DNA of 64,000 nucleotides from UBA6055 sp965203755 (GTDB lineage Bacteria; Chloroflexota; Anaerolineae; Aggregatilineales; Phototrophicaceae). A program made the position numbers and the translations under genes. Positions 1-8,995 of this stretch are shown here, in pieces. The notes under the pieces are model-generated. The model did not search any database and was not told the DNA's origin. It saw only the letters and a list, made by a program, of their open reading frames with translations. Every line of letters starts with the position of its first letter. Within the stretch, counting starts at the first letter, position 1. The stretch spans positions 1,426,001 through 1,490,000 of the forward strand of contig OZ241910.1 of the NCBI GenBank assembly GCA_965203755.1, written 5' to 3'.

Positions 1-184
1 ATTGGGCCTGCGGGTAATAATGCTCAAAGGTCTCCAAAAAAGACTGCGCCCGTTCTATGACGACCGCCAAAGCCAGGAAAAACTCCATGTTCATCAACAG
101 CGACTTCAATAGAAACTGGCATTGTTCGGGGTCGCGCGCTTCGGCTGCCCGCCGCAGCTGTTCAAGCCTCGCTTGAGTGGACAT
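1..184 (-). CDS. Hypothetical protein, partial (N-terminal 61 residues)
   Basis: An open frame on the minus strand runs off the left edge of the window. The start at 184 is preferred to the ATG at 190 because AAGGA then sits five bases upstream. The visible residues form an Arg/Glu/Gln-rich amphipathic helix followed by a more hydrophobic helix around residues 28-50. I recognise no family. It is divergent from the aldolase gene. Only the N-terminus can be seen, so no function is proposed. Confidence 0.45.
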   Translation of the reverse strand, partial: MSTQARLEQLRRAAEARDPEQCQFLLKSLLMNMEFFLALAVVIERAQSFLETFEHYYPQAQ

Positions 185-261
185 TCGCATCCTTGTTTTG
201 ATGTATGGGAATCATCAATATCCGAATCATAGCATAAAGGGCGGGGAAGGACAGCTTTTAC

Positions 262-270
262 TGTTATAAT
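262..270 (+). promoter_or_regulatory. Extended -10 promoter for the aldolase gene
   Basis: TGT followed by a consensus TATAAT (265-270) makes an extended -10 element. No good -35 hexamer is visible at 16-18 bases, as is usual for extended -10 promoters. A start near 277 would give a leader of about 28 bases before the aldolase start codon. Confidence 0.5.
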
Positions 271-304
271 CTATCGCGATGAAGTCGATGAAGCAAAGGA
301 CAGC

Positions 305-1399
305 ATGATGTTGACAGCAAGCCCGGCCATGCAAGTCGATCAAATTGTCGAATATCTTGGCGCCGACGCCGATTATTTGCTGAATCACAATTCAGCCGCG
401 ATACCGAAGGAAAATCTGGCGCTGCCTGGACCCGATTTTGCCGAGCGAATCTGGATGGATGCCGACCGCAGCCCGCAGGTGATGCGAAGTCTACAGCAAA
501 TTTATGACCATGGCCGTCTGGCTGGCACCGGGTACGTGTCGATTTTGCCGGTTGACCAAGGGGTCGAGCATTCGGCCGGGGCTTCATTCGCGCCCAATCC
601 CGCTTATTTTGACCCGGCCAAAATTATTGAACTGGCGCTGGAAGGCGGCTGCAATGCGGTGGCATCCACCTTTGGCGCGCTTGGCATGACCGCCCGCCGT
701 TATGCCCATCGCATCCCTTATATCGTCAAGGTCAACCACAACGAACTGGTCACCTTCCCCAACGCGCATCAGCAGATTATGTTCGGCGTCATCAAGCAGG
801 CTTGGGATATGGGGGCGGTGGCTGTCGGCGCGACGGTCTACTTCGGCTCGGCTGATTCCAATCGGCAGATGATTGAAGTCGCCCAAGCCTTTGCCCATGC
901 CCATGAACTGGGTATGGCGACCATTCTCTGGTGCTATATGCGAAACGCGGCTTTCACAGTGGCGGGCATCAACCACGAAACCAGCGCCGACCTCACCGGG
1001 CAGGCGAACCACCTCGGCGCGACGCTGGGGGCCGACATCGTGAAGCAAAAGCTGCCGACCGGCAATGGCGGCTATAAAGCGCTGAACAGCGGCGATTCTT
1101 CTTATGGCAAGCTGGATGAACGGATTTACAGCCAGCTGACCAGCGACCATCCGATTGACCTGACCCGCTATCAAGTCGCCAACGGTTACATGGGCAAAGT
1201 CGGTCTGATTAGCTCTGGCGGCGCCAGCGGCGCCAATGATTTCGCCGATGCGGTCAAAACAGCCGTGATTAACAAACGCGCCGGCGGCATGGGTTTGATC
1301 AGCGGCCGCAAGGCATTCCAGCGCCCCATGCGCGCGGGTGTCCGGCTGCTGAACGCGATTCAGGATGTCTACCTGAACGGCGATATTACGATTGCCTAA
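305..1399 (+). CDS. fbaB: Class I fructose-bisphosphate aldolase, DhnA/FbaB type
   Basis: This enzyme cleaves fructose 1,6-bisphosphate to glyceraldehyde 3-phosphate and dihydroxyacetone phosphate in glycolysis, and condenses them in gluconeogenesis, through a lysine Schiff base. The 364-residue length suits the bacterial FbaB/archaeal DhnA type. Visible family signatures are LPVDQGVEH (about 81-89), KVNHNE (about 142-147) and GADIVKQK (242-249), which carries the likely Schiff-base lysine (K247 or K249). AAAGGA lies just before two tandem ATG codons; the second (308) has the better spacing. The priA gene follows after 38 bases on the same strand, so co-transcription is possible. Assignment is by motif recognition. 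Confidence 0.9.
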   Translation: MMLTASPAMQVDQIVEYLGADADYLLNHNSAAIPKENLALPGPDFAERIWMDADRSPQVMRSLQQIYDHGRLAGTGYVSILPVDQGVEHSAGASFAPNPAYFDPAKIIELALEGGCNAVASTFGALGMTARRYAHRIPYIVKVNHNELVTFPNAHQQIMFGVIKQAWDMGAVAVGATVYFGSADSNRQMIEVAQAFAHAHELGMATILWCYMRNAAFTVAGINHETSADLTGQANHLGATLGADIVKQKLPTGNGGYKALNSGDSSYGKLDERIYSQLTSDHPIDLTRYQVANGYMGKVGLISSGGASGANDFADAVKTAVINKRAGGMGLISGRKAFQRPMRAGVRLLNAIQDVYLNGDITIA

Positions 1400-1437
1400 A
1401 ACAAAATATCCGGCGAATCAGAGCAGGGCATCATCCT

Positions 1438-3945
1438 ATGCGCTATGCAGAGGTTGCGGTTCATGTTCCGGTCAGCAAGACCTTCACGTATCATATTCCG
1501 CCGGCGCTTGCGCCCAAGCTCGGACTGGGGTCGCTGGTGCGGGTGGAATTTGGCGTGGCGATGCAGCCGGGGGTGGTTGTCGCCGGGCATGATTCAACCG
1601 ATATCCCCGAAACAAAACCCATTCTTGGGCTGCTTGACCCCAAACCGGTTATGCCGGCGGAACACATTGACCTGGCGCGCTGGCTTAGCGAAACCTGCCT
1701 CGCGCCCATCGGCGTCTGTATTTGGCTGATGCTGCCGCCGGGCTTCACCGGCAAATCCGACCGCCGCTACCGCCTCGAAAATCAAGCCGCGCCATCGGAT
1801 GACAGCCTGCGCGGGCAGATCATCAAGCGTCTGCGCGACAAGGGGCCCCAAAGCTCACAGCAGCTTAAAGCGGCCTTCCCCAAACAGTCGGTCAAGCGCG
1901 AGCTGCCGCGAATGGAAGCGGATGGCTTGGTCGGATGGGAATCGGTCTTGTCGCCGCCGGCCGCCAGGCAAAAAACATCGGCGCGCGTTTATCCAAGGTT
2001 TGCGGCTGATGAACTGGCGGCGCGCATGCGGCAGGTCACCAGCCGCCAGCAGGCTGATTTGCTGGCGGTCATTGTTCAGCATGCCGAAGAGCCGCTCGGC
2101 ATAGCGGCGGCGCTGGACCTGGCAGGGGTAAAAAGCCGCTCGCCGCTCGACAAGCTGATGGACAAGGGCTTGATTGAACGGCGCGGCGAACGGATCTGGC
2201 GCGATTCACTGCGAGACTTTGACTTTGCGCCAAGCAGCCCGCCGCGGCTCACAGCAGACCAGCAGGCGGTTTGGGATGTCATCCAGCCGGCGCTGAAGCC
2301 GGCGGCGGACAGCCGGGCAGAAAAAGCGCGCTTCCTTTTGCATGGCGTCACCGGCAGCGGCAAAACCGAAATCTATCTGCGGGCGATCGCCGCGACGCTG
2401 GCGCAGGGGCGGCAGGCGATTTTTCTGGTGCCAGAGATCGCCTTGACGCCGCAGACCATCCGCCGAGTATCCGAGCGGTTCCCGGGACAGGTGGCGATTG
2501 TTCACGGCGGCCTGCCCTTGGGCGAACGTTATGACACCTGGCAGCGAGCCCGCGGCGGGGAGATGGCGGTCATTGTCGGCACGCGTTCGGCTTTGTTCAC
2601 CCCGCTGCCGAATCCGGGGCTGATCATCCTGGACGAAGAGCATGACTCCAGTTACAAGCAGGCGCCGCCGATGACCGAGCCTTATTATCATGCGCGGGAA
2701 GCGGCTGAATACCTGATGACGCGGAATCGGGGGACGCTTATTTTGGGCAGCGCCACGCCTGATTTGCAAAGCTATCGCCGCGCCCAAAAAGGACATTTCA
2801 CCTATTTGCGTCTGCCCAATCGGATTATGGGGCATCACCAGCGCATCCAGGAGCAGGCCGAGCGGGTGGGTGTGACGGCGCGGTACGAAAAGAATAGTGA
2901 GGCTGCTGTGCATATTGACCTGCCGCCGGTCAGCGTGGTTGATATGCGCCGCGAGCTGCGCCAGGGCAATATCGGCATGTTCAGCCGCGAGCTCAAGCAG
3001 GGATTGAAGGCGGTTCTTGAACGCGGCGAACAGGCTATGCTCCTGCTCAATCGGCGCGGCCAGGCGAGCTATGTCTTTTGCCGCGACTGCGGTTATGTGG
3101 TGAACTGCCGGCGCTGTGACAGCCCGATGACCTATCATCGGCATGGCGAGCGGATGCGCTGCCATCACTGCGGCGCCAGCCAAGCCGCGCCGCGAAAATG
3201 TCCCGCCTGTCAATCCCGGCGCATCAAATACTTTGGCGCCGGCACCCAGCAGGTTGATGAGGCGCTTGGAAGGCTGTTTCCACAGTCTCGAAGGCTGCGA
3301 TGGGATGGCGATACGGCCAGCCGGCCAGCGATGCACTATAAAATTTTGCAGCAGTTTATTGACCGTCAGGCCGATATTCTGATCGGCACGCAAATGATTG
3401 CGAAGGGGCTGGATTTGCCGCTGGTGACGCTGGTCGGCGTCGTCTGCGCCGATTTGGGTTTGGCGCTGCCCGATTACCGCGCCGGCGAACGGGTATTCCA
3501 GCTGCTGACACAGGTCGCCGGGCGCGCGGGACGGGGTGTGCTGGGCGGGAAGGTCATTTTACAGACCTATCAGCCCGAGCATTATGTGGTCCAAGCCGCC
3601 GCCCGACATGATTACGACGGTTTCATCGAAAAAGAAAGCGCCTGGCGCCGCGAGATGGGGTATCCGCCGTTTCGGCGGCTGGCGCGGATCCTGTTTAGCT
3701 ACACCGATCCCCATAAGACGCGGCGGCAAGCAGAGACTGGCGCCCGCCGCGTGCGGCAGCTTTTGCGGCAGCGCGATTTATCGGGCACCAGCCTGATTGG
3801 GCCGGCGCCCTGCTTTTTCACCCGGATTGACCGCCATTATCGCTGGCATCTGCTGCTGCGCGGCCCCAACCCGGCGGCGGCACTGCGCGCGCTTAAAACC
3901 GAGCCCGGCTGGCAGATCGACATCAACCCAAGCGAAGTCTTGTAA
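1438..3945 (+). CDS. priA: Primosomal replication restart helicase PriA
   Basis: PriA is a 3'-5' superfamily 2 DNA helicase that rebuilds replisomes at stalled forks. The 835-residue protein has the N-terminal DNA-binding region, Walker A GVTGSGKTE near residue 302, the Walker B box DEEH near residue 399 and GSATP. The zinc module starts near residue 548 with cysteines in CRDC, CRRC, CHHC and CPAC patterns. The C-terminal helicase motifs GTQMIAKGLD and QVAGRAGR are present. All expected elements are there, so it should be functional. It follows the aldolase gene after a short gap and is followed by a terminator-like hairpin. Confidence 0.95.
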   Translation: MRYAEVAVHVPVSKTFTYHIPPALAPKLGLGSLVRVEFGVAMQPGVVVAGHDSTDIPETKPILGLLDPKPVMPAEHIDLARWLSETCLAPIGVCIWLMLPPGFTGKSDRRYRLENQAAPSDDSLRGQIIKRLRDKGPQSSQQLKAAFPKQSVKRELPRMEADGLVGWESVLSPPAARQKTSARVYPRFAADELAARMRQVTSRQQADLLAVIVQHAEEPLGIAAALDLAGVKSRSPLDKLMDKGLIERRGERIWRDSLRDFDFAPSSPPRLTADQQAVWDVIQPALKPAADSRAEKARFLLHGVTGSGKTEIYLRAIAATLAQGRQAIFLVPEIALTPQTIRRVSERFPGQVAIVHGGLPLGERYDTWQRARGGEMAVIVGTRSALFTPLPNPGLIILDEEHDSSYKQAPPMTEPYYHAREAAEYLMTRNRGTLILGSATPDLQSYRRAQKGHFTYLRLPNRIMGHHQRIQEQAERVGVTARYEKNSEAAVHIDLPPVSVVDMRRELRQGNIGMFSRELKQGLKAVLERGEQAMLLLNRRGQASYVFCRDCGYVVNCRRCDSPMTYHRHGERMRCHHCGASQAAPRKCPACQSRRIKYFGAGTQQVDEALGRLFPQSRRLRWDGDTASRPAMHYKILQQFIDRQADILIGTQMIAKGLDLPLVTLVGVVCADLGLALPDYRAGERVFQLLTQVAGRAGRGVLGGKVILQTYQPEHYVVQAAARHDYDGFIEKESAWRREMGYPPFRRLARILFSYTDPHKTRRQAETGARRVRQLLRQRDLSGTSLIGPAPCFFTRIDRHYRWHLLLRGPNPAAALRALKTEPGWQIDINPSEVL

Positions 3946-3949
3946 CCTG

Positions 3950-3987
3950 CGCCGCACCGCGCGCAGCTTGCGGCGGCGGCGTTTTTT
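3950..3987 (+). terminator. Putative Rho-independent terminator after priA
   Basis: CGCCGC (3950-3955) can pair with GCGGCG (3976-3981), and six T residues follow (3982-3987). The 20-base loop is GC-rich and may fold further. It lies just after the priA stop and before sthA, so it probably separates the two transcription units. Confidence 0.5.
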
Positions 3988-4032
3988 GCGTTATGCTTGT
4001 GGAGAATCGTCTGACAATGGATAAGGTGCGTC

Positions 4033-5499
4033 ATGTCCGAAAAAACGTCTCCAGTGAAACCCAAAACCGAAAAGAAGCCCAAGCTGGCAGACAAGCCGCG
4101 CCGCTATGATTATGATATCGTCATCATTGGCTCGGGGCCGGCCGGGCACCGCGCCGCCATCCAATCGGCCAAGCTCGGCAAACGGGTCGCGGTCATCGAA
4201 AAGAAGACCCTCATCGGCGGCGTCTCGGTCAACACCGGGACGATTCCCTCCAAAACCCTGCGCGAAGCTGTCCTGCATCTGTCGGGCTTCCGCCAGCGGT
4301 CAATCTATGGCGCGTCGTATCAGGTCAAAGAGCACATCACCATGAATGACCTGCTGATGCGGGCGGATCATGTCATCCGCCATGAGATTGAAATCAACAA
4401 GCATCAACTCCATCGGAATGGCGTTGAGCTTTTCTCCGGCATCGCCACCATCGTCAATCAGCACACGGTGCATCTTAGCTTTACTGACAAACATGGCGAA
4501 GACGAACTTACGGCGCGGTATATTATGATTGCGGTCGGGACCACCGTGGTCAGACCTGACCGCATCCCTTTTGATGATCGGACGATCTTCACCAGCGACG
4601 GCCTGCTCAAGCTCGATCATCTGCCCAAAACCCTGACCGTCGTCGGCGGCGGCGTGATTGGCTGTGAATATGCCTGTATGTTCGCGACCCTCGGCGTGCG
4701 CGTGACCATCGTCGAAATGCAGGAGCGTCTGCTGCCTTTTATCGACCATGAAATTATAGATGCGCTGATTTATCACATGCGGCAGCAGCGGGTGACGCTG
4801 CGTTTGGCGGAACAGGTCGAAAGCATCGGGCCTTGTGAGACGCTGTATGGCAACGGCGTCAAAACCTGCCTGGCAAGCGGCAAAGAGATTGTCACCGAAA
4901 TGGCGCTGTATGCGATTGGGCGGCAGGGCGCGACGGCGAGATTGGGGCTGGAAAATGTCGGCATCAAGCCGGACGGGCGCGGGCGCATCAAGGTCAATGA
5001 GGATTATCAGACGGATATCCCAAACATCTATGCCGTCGGCGATGTCATCGGCTTCCCCAGCCTGGCATCTGCCTCAATGGAACAGGGGCGGATGGCGGCG
5101 ACCCATGCCTTCGGGATGGAACATCAGAGCTTCCCCGAACTGTTTCCCTATGGCATCTATGCCATTCCCGAAATTTCAACCGTGGGCGCCAATGAAGAGG
5201 AACTGACGCATCAAGGCATCCCTTACGAAGTCGGCAAAGCCTATTACAAGGAAATCGCGCGCGGTCAAATCCTGGGCGACACTATCGGTATGCTCAAGCT
5301 GATTTTTCACCGCGAGAATCACAAGCTGCTGGGAGTGCACATCATCGGCGAAGGCGCCAGCGAACTGATTCATATCGGGCAGGCAGTGATGGCTTTCGGC
5401 AGCACGGTCGATTATTTCATTAACACCGTCTTTAATTATCCGACGCTGGCGGAATGCTATAAAACGGCCGCCTTCGACGGCATCAATCGGATTATTTAG
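4033..5499 (+). CDS. sthA: Soluble pyridine nucleotide transhydrogenase (SthA-like flavoprotein)
   Basis: SthA-type enzymes move hydride between NADPH and NAD+ in the cytoplasm using FAD. The 488-residue protein has an FAD GxGxxG motif (GSGPAG, about 33-38), a second dinucleotide fold (GGGVIG), the second FAD site (YAVGDVIG) and the C-terminal pyridine nucleotide-disulfide oxidoreductase dimerisation domain. The region that holds the redox CxxxxC in lipoamide dehydrogenase reads GGVSVNTGTIPSKT and has no disulfide pair, which separates SthA from lipoamide dehydrogenase. A Lys-rich extension of about 25 residues precedes the core. AAGG lies nine bases before the ATG. Confidence 0.88.
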   Translation: MSEKTSPVKPKTEKKPKLADKPRRYDYDIVIIGSGPAGHRAAIQSAKLGKRVAVIEKKTLIGGVSVNTGTIPSKTLREAVLHLSGFRQRSIYGASYQVKEHITMNDLLMRADHVIRHEIEINKHQLHRNGVELFSGIATIVNQHTVHLSFTDKHGEDELTARYIMIAVGTTVVRPDRIPFDDRTIFTSDGLLKLDHLPKTLTVVGGGVIGCEYACMFATLGVRVTIVEMQERLLPFIDHEIIDALIYHMRQQRVTLRLAEQVESIGPCETLYGNGVKTCLASGKEIVTEMALYAIGRQGATARLGLENVGIKPDGRGRIKVNEDYQTDIPNIYAVGDVIGFPSLASASMEQGRMAATHAFGMEHQSFPELFPYGIYAIPEISTVGANEEELTHQGIPYEVGKAYYKEIARGQILGDTIGMLKLIFHRENHKLLGVHIIGEGASELIHIGQAVMAFGSTVDYFINTVFNYPTLAECYKTAAFDGINRII

Positions 5500-5512
5500 G
5501 GGGCGCAGCTGC

Positions 5513-7240
5513 ATGAAAAACCGACTCTATTATGGCGACAATCTCGACGTTCTTCGCCGCCGCGAATACTTTCCCGATGAATGCGTTGACCTGATCTACC
5601 TTGACCCGCCTTTCAACAGCAATCGCAGTTACAACGTGCTCTTCAAATCGGAAGGCGCCGACAGCCAAGCGCAGATCACCGCCTTTGAGGACACCTGGCA
5701 TTGGGGCGAAACGGCCGAGGCGACTTATGACGATTTGATTATCCACGCGCCCAGCCAGGTTTCGAACGCGGTTAACGCGCTGATGAACCTCATTCAGCGC
5801 AATCAGATGATGGCTTATCTGGTGATGATGACGGCGCGGCTGGTCGAACTGCACCGCGTGCTGAAGCCGACCGGCAGCCTGTATCTGCACTGCGACCCGA
5901 CCGCCAGCCACTATCTCAAAATCGTACTCGATACGATCTTCGGCGCTGAAAACTTTAGAAACCATATCACCTGGAAAAGGACAGGCGCGCACAGCGGCGC
6001 CAAAAAATGGGGGCCAATTTCCGACAATATCCTGTTCTATACGAAAAGCGATGATTATGTATGGAACAAAGTATATCGAAAATATGACCAAGAATATGTC
6101 AAGAGTTTTTTCCGCTATGAAGATGAGCGCGGCTCTTATGGGCTGGTCCTTTTAACCGGACCTGGAACGTCCCAAGGCGAATCAGGAAAGCCTTGGCGCG
6201 GGGTTGACCCAACAGCTTCAGGGCGACATTGGGCAGCGCCAATGATTTCACTGCAAGCAGCTTATCCTAAACGTGATTTGTCGGTTCTATCTGTTCAAAA
6301 AAGGCTTGATTTATTGGACGAAGCGGGTCTGGTATATTGGCCTCCTCAAGGGAAAGTTCCAATGCAAAAACGTTATCTTGACGAAGCGAAAGGAGTCCTC
6401 ATACAAGATATAATCGCTGATATACCTCCGCTTGGCGCACGGGCAAAAGAGCGGCTTAGCTATCCCACGCAAAAGCCACTGGCGCTGCTGGAACGGATCA
6501 TCCTGGCATCATCAAACAAAGGCGACCTTGTGCTGGATCCATTCTGCGGCTGCGGCACCGCGAATGCCGCCGCTCACAAGCTGGGCCGCCGCTGGATTGG
6601 GATTGACATTACGCACTTGGCAACTTCCCTGCAAAAGTATCGCCTGGCGGATATGTTTGAGTTGGTTTCGGGGAAAGATTATGAGGTCATCGGCGAACCG
6701 ACGACGGTCGAGGGCGCGCGGGCTTTAGCGCAGGATTCGGCTAACGATGGCCGCTATCAGTTTGAATGGTGGGCATTGTCGCTGCTGCGAGCCAAGCCGG
6801 TCGGAGGAAAGGCGGGTTCGCGCAAGGGCAGAAAAGGCGCCGACGAGGGCATCGACGGCATCATCAGCTTCTTTGATGAAGATGATAAAGGGCGCAAGAA
6901 ACCGCAAACGGTGATTGTGCAGGTCAAGTCGGGGGCGGTGAAGTCGGGCGATATCCGCGATTTGAAAGGCGCGGTTGAGCGCGAGAAGGCGGCCCTCGGC
7001 GTCTTTATCACCTTGGAAAAGCCGACGGCGGCGATGACCAAGGAGGCGCTGTCGGGCGGTTATTATAAGTCGCCGCGCTGGGGCAAGTCCTATCGCCGGC
7101 TGCAAATCCTGACGATTGGCGATTTGTTTGGCGGCGCGGCGGTCGATATGCCGCCGGCGTATGGCGCGCATCGCCGGGCAACGCGCTACAAACCGACTCA
7201 AGTCAGTGAAGAGGGCAAGTCGCAGAAAGGTTTGATATGA
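5513..7240 (+). CDS. DNA methyltransferase fused to a PD-(D/E)xK nuclease-like domain
   Basis: The N-terminal part is a beta-class amino-methyltransferase: catalytic motif IV DPPF (31-34) comes before the SAM-binding motif DPFCGCGT (about 342-349). The C-terminal 150 residues (about 425-560) contain DGIISFF followed by VIVQVKSG, which looks like the QxK-type catalytic core of Mrr-like restriction nucleases. A single-chain modification-restriction enzyme is therefore plausible, though an inactive or regulatory nuclease domain cannot be excluded. The central section encoded at about 5985-6450, where the target recognition domain should lie, is visibly more AT-rich than the rest. AGGGGG lies eight bases before the start. 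It is downstream of sthA but unrelated in role. Confidence 0.82.
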   Translation: MKNRLYYGDNLDVLRRREYFPDECVDLIYLDPPFNSNRSYNVLFKSEGADSQAQITAFEDTWHWGETAEATYDDLIIHAPSQVSNAVNALMNLIQRNQMMAYLVMMTARLVELHRVLKPTGSLYLHCDPTASHYLKIVLDTIFGAENFRNHITWKRTGAHSGAKKWGPISDNILFYTKSDDYVWNKVYRKYDQEYVKSFFRYEDERGSYGLVLLTGPGTSQGESGKPWRGVDPTASGRHWAAPMISLQAAYPKRDLSVLSVQKRLDLLDEAGLVYWPPQGKVPMQKRYLDEAKGVLIQDIIADIPPLGARAKERLSYPTQKPLALLERIILASSNKGDLVLDPFCGCGTANAAAHKLGRRWIGIDITHLATSLQKYRLADMFELVSGKDYEVIGEPTTVEGARALAQDSANDGRYQFEWWALSLLRAKPVGGKAGSRKGRKGADEGIDGIISFFDEDDKGRKKPQTVIVQVKSGAVKSGDIRDLKGAVEREKAALGVFITLEKPTAAMTKEALSGGYYKSPRWGKSYRRLQILTIGDLFGGAAVDMPPAYGAHRRATRYKPTQVSEEGKSQKGLI

Positions 7241-7271
7241 GCATTCGCCCTAGCCGACGCGCGGATGATCG

Positions 7272-7472
7272 CTACTTTGGTTTTTCGCGCGTCTTCGCCG
7301 GCCGCGTTCTCGGCGAGGCGTAGGGGTTGTTGGGATTGTTTGGGTCATAAGGATGAGTTTCACGCTGCGTTATCCTGTAAGGATTTGAACTCGCCCAATC
7401 CCTAGCAGTCATTTTACGCTGTGCTTCTTCCCATTGCTGTTTGTGAGTTTTCTTCGTTGCTGGCCGCAACAT
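7272..7472 (-). CDS. Small hydrophilic protein translationally coupled to the Ntn hydrolase
   Basis: This 66-residue protein is rich in Arg, Lys, Pro and Asn, with a DPNNPNNPY stretch near its C-terminus and no membrane segment. Its ATG overlaps the stop of the upstream gene (TAATG), and the sequence before it contains AAGGAGGAG, a strong ribosome binding site. Such coupling suggests that the two products are needed together. I recognise no family. It could be an adaptor, a substrate or an inhibitor of the neighbouring hydrolase, but this is only inference from the coupling. Confidence 0.6.
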   Translation of the reverse strand: MLRPATKKTHKQQWEEAQRKMTARDWASSNPYRITQRETHPYDPNNPNNPYASPRTRPAKTREKPK

Positions 7473-8158
7473 TACTTCTCCTCCTTCGGCAAAACTTCGA
7501 CCGACGTCTCTTTTCCCACTCCGGGAGCGACTTCGCTGATTTCTTTTGCACGTATCACCAAATCTCTCACTTCTGATTTTCCAAGTGATTTCTTATATGT
7601 AGCGCCCAATAAGGAATAGGTAACATGGGGAGCGCCAGATCCGATTGCACAAAAGCCAATAGCATCCAAACAGTGAGACGTACCTGGATTGGTAATTAGG
7701 TAGATGCCGTATCCTGTCCCTGTTGGCCCTACGACGATAAGCTGTACACCCATATCCATATTCAGCAGGGTTTCATCAATCATTTGAACCATGCCAGAAT
7801 TTAGCGTCGCATGGCGACCATAGTATTCTTCAAGTGTCAATCCTCGTGGCACCAGGTAATTATCTCCAATATATGCCAAACGGAAAGTTTGGTATTTAGT
7901 CTTGACTATATCCGCCATATCCCTAACGTGTCCGAGACTTTCTTCAGCAATAGTTATTCTGGATGACTGAACAATCTGGTCTCCGAACAGCACATTTCCA
8001 GCCGACAACACATACGTATCGTCGTTTAGCGCGTAAATCTTGCTGGTCTCATCATTCTCAAACTCATATCCGATTGGTATGTTTGCTGTGATCATGTGGT
8101 CGGAAGCAAGCACAGCCCCCTTCCCATTCTCGTACAAGGCCGCGATACAAACTGTCAT
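7472..8158 (-). CDS. Proteasome/HslV-like Ntn hydrolase
   Basis: The protein begins Met-Thr-Val-Cys-Ile-Ala, so removal of Met would expose a threonine nucleophile as in HslV and proteasome beta subunits. In mature numbering, D19 in ASDHMIT and K39 in TSKIYAL fall where the proteasome has D17 and K33, and a later AIGSG resembles the conserved GSG loop. At 228 residues it is the length of a single proteasome-fold domain. No ATPase partner such as HslU or Mpa is nearby. It heads a two-gene operon with the 66-residue protein. The fold call is fairly secure from motifs; whether it is a protease or an amidase is unknown. Confidence 0.7.
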   Translation of the reverse strand: MTVCIAALYENGKGAVLASDHMITANIPIGYEFENDETSKIYALNDDTYVLSAGNVLFGDQIVQSSRITIAEESLGHVRDMADIVKTKYQTFRLAYIGDNYLVPRGLTLEEYYGRHATLNSGMVQMIDETLLNMDMGVQLIVVGPTGTGYGIYLITNPGTSHCLDAIGFCAIGSGAPHVTYSLLGATYKKSLGKSEVRDLVIRAKEISEVAPGVGKETSVEVLPKEEK

Positions 8159-8254
8159 TTACATATCCTGTATTTCATCCGTATAAAGGCAGCTTTCAGT
8201 TAATCTGCAAATACTGTCAATGACAACAGCCGATGTTTTTGCAGCTTCGATTAC

Positions 8255-8283
8255 AGTATAGCCTATATTTTATTTATCGTCTA
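8255..8283 (-). promoter_or_regulatory. Sigma-70-like promoter for the Ntn hydrolase operon
   Basis: On the minus strand TAGACG (8283-8278) is followed after 17 bases by TATACT (8260-8255). Transcription would start near 8248, about 90 bases before the Ntn start. The surrounding gap (8159-8464) is AT-rich and holds no convincing gene. Confidence 0.45.
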
Positions 8284-8464
8284 CGCTTAATGCCGGGTGC
8301 ATTTCAGATTATTGGCGAATCAATCAACCCTCACTCGAAAGCATATCAAAATCTGGCAGCTACAGTCCCCTCTGTGCCTCTGTGGTTAATCCCCGCGTGG
8401 CCGCCGCGCTTTCCAGCCGCGGGAAGATTATTACTGCTTCGGTTTTTCGCTTTGCTTAGGGGAT

Positions 8465-8995
8465 TCAGTCTTTGCTGCTGTCTTGTTTGTCATTTGACTG
8501 CACATTCTCCGATGCCAGTCGCTGCGGTATTCGGCTGCTATCGTCATCCGAACCAGGCGTTAAGCTCAACTGCTGCCTAGCTGCTTTCATCTCAAGTTCG
8601 TGGCGATCTTTCCTGATTTGAATGTCTAGTTCTTGTTCTTTCCTTGCCATTCTATTGTCCGAAATCCCCTTGATAAAATCGGTAATAGGTGGCAGAGCTT
8701 GAGCTACCGCCAATGCTGCAACCACAAACGCATACGCCTCCAGCGTTAAGATAAACGCGATGGCAGCAATCGTGAAGAGGGTAATAATCGTTGTCGCAAC
8801 GAGCGCTTTGCTGCGGAACGATACGATGGCTGTTTGCTCTCGCTCGGCCATTGAAATCAGGCGGTCAGCGCTCCCTGGCAGAACCTCTTCGTAGCGGGCG
8901 AACTCTTCCGCTGGCGGGACTGGTCCCGAATACCTAACTTCTGTGACTTCTCGACTTAGCTTTATCTCACGCTTCTTATCTTGGTCTTCAGGCAC
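8465..8995 (-). CDS. DUF2335 family membrane protein
   Basis: A 176-residue protein with the DUF2335 hallmark RYEEVLPGSADRLISMAE (about 34-51), followed by two adjacent hydrophobic helices (about 64-104) and a charged helical tail. DUF2335 proteins are small predicted membrane proteins often found in prophages and mobile regions; their role is not known. The start is a GTG that overlaps the stop of the upstream 74-residue gene by eight bases, so the two are probably translated together. The tail after residue 140 is polar and probably disordered. Confidence 0.75.
   Translation of the reverse strand: MPEDQDKKREIKLSREVTEVRYSGPVPPAEEFARYEEVLPGSADRLISMAEREQTAIVSFRSKALVATTIITLFTIAAIAFILTLEAYAFVVAALAVAQALPPITDFIKGISDNRMARKEQELDIQIRKDRHELEMKAARQQLSLTPGSDDDSSRIPQRLASENVQSNDKQDSSKD

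Noticed and set aside
2206..3393. Long open frame antisense to priA
   Set aside because: It lies fully inside an intact priA gene, has low-complexity Arg/Ala-rich composition and no family motif; it is a shadow of GC-rich codon usage.
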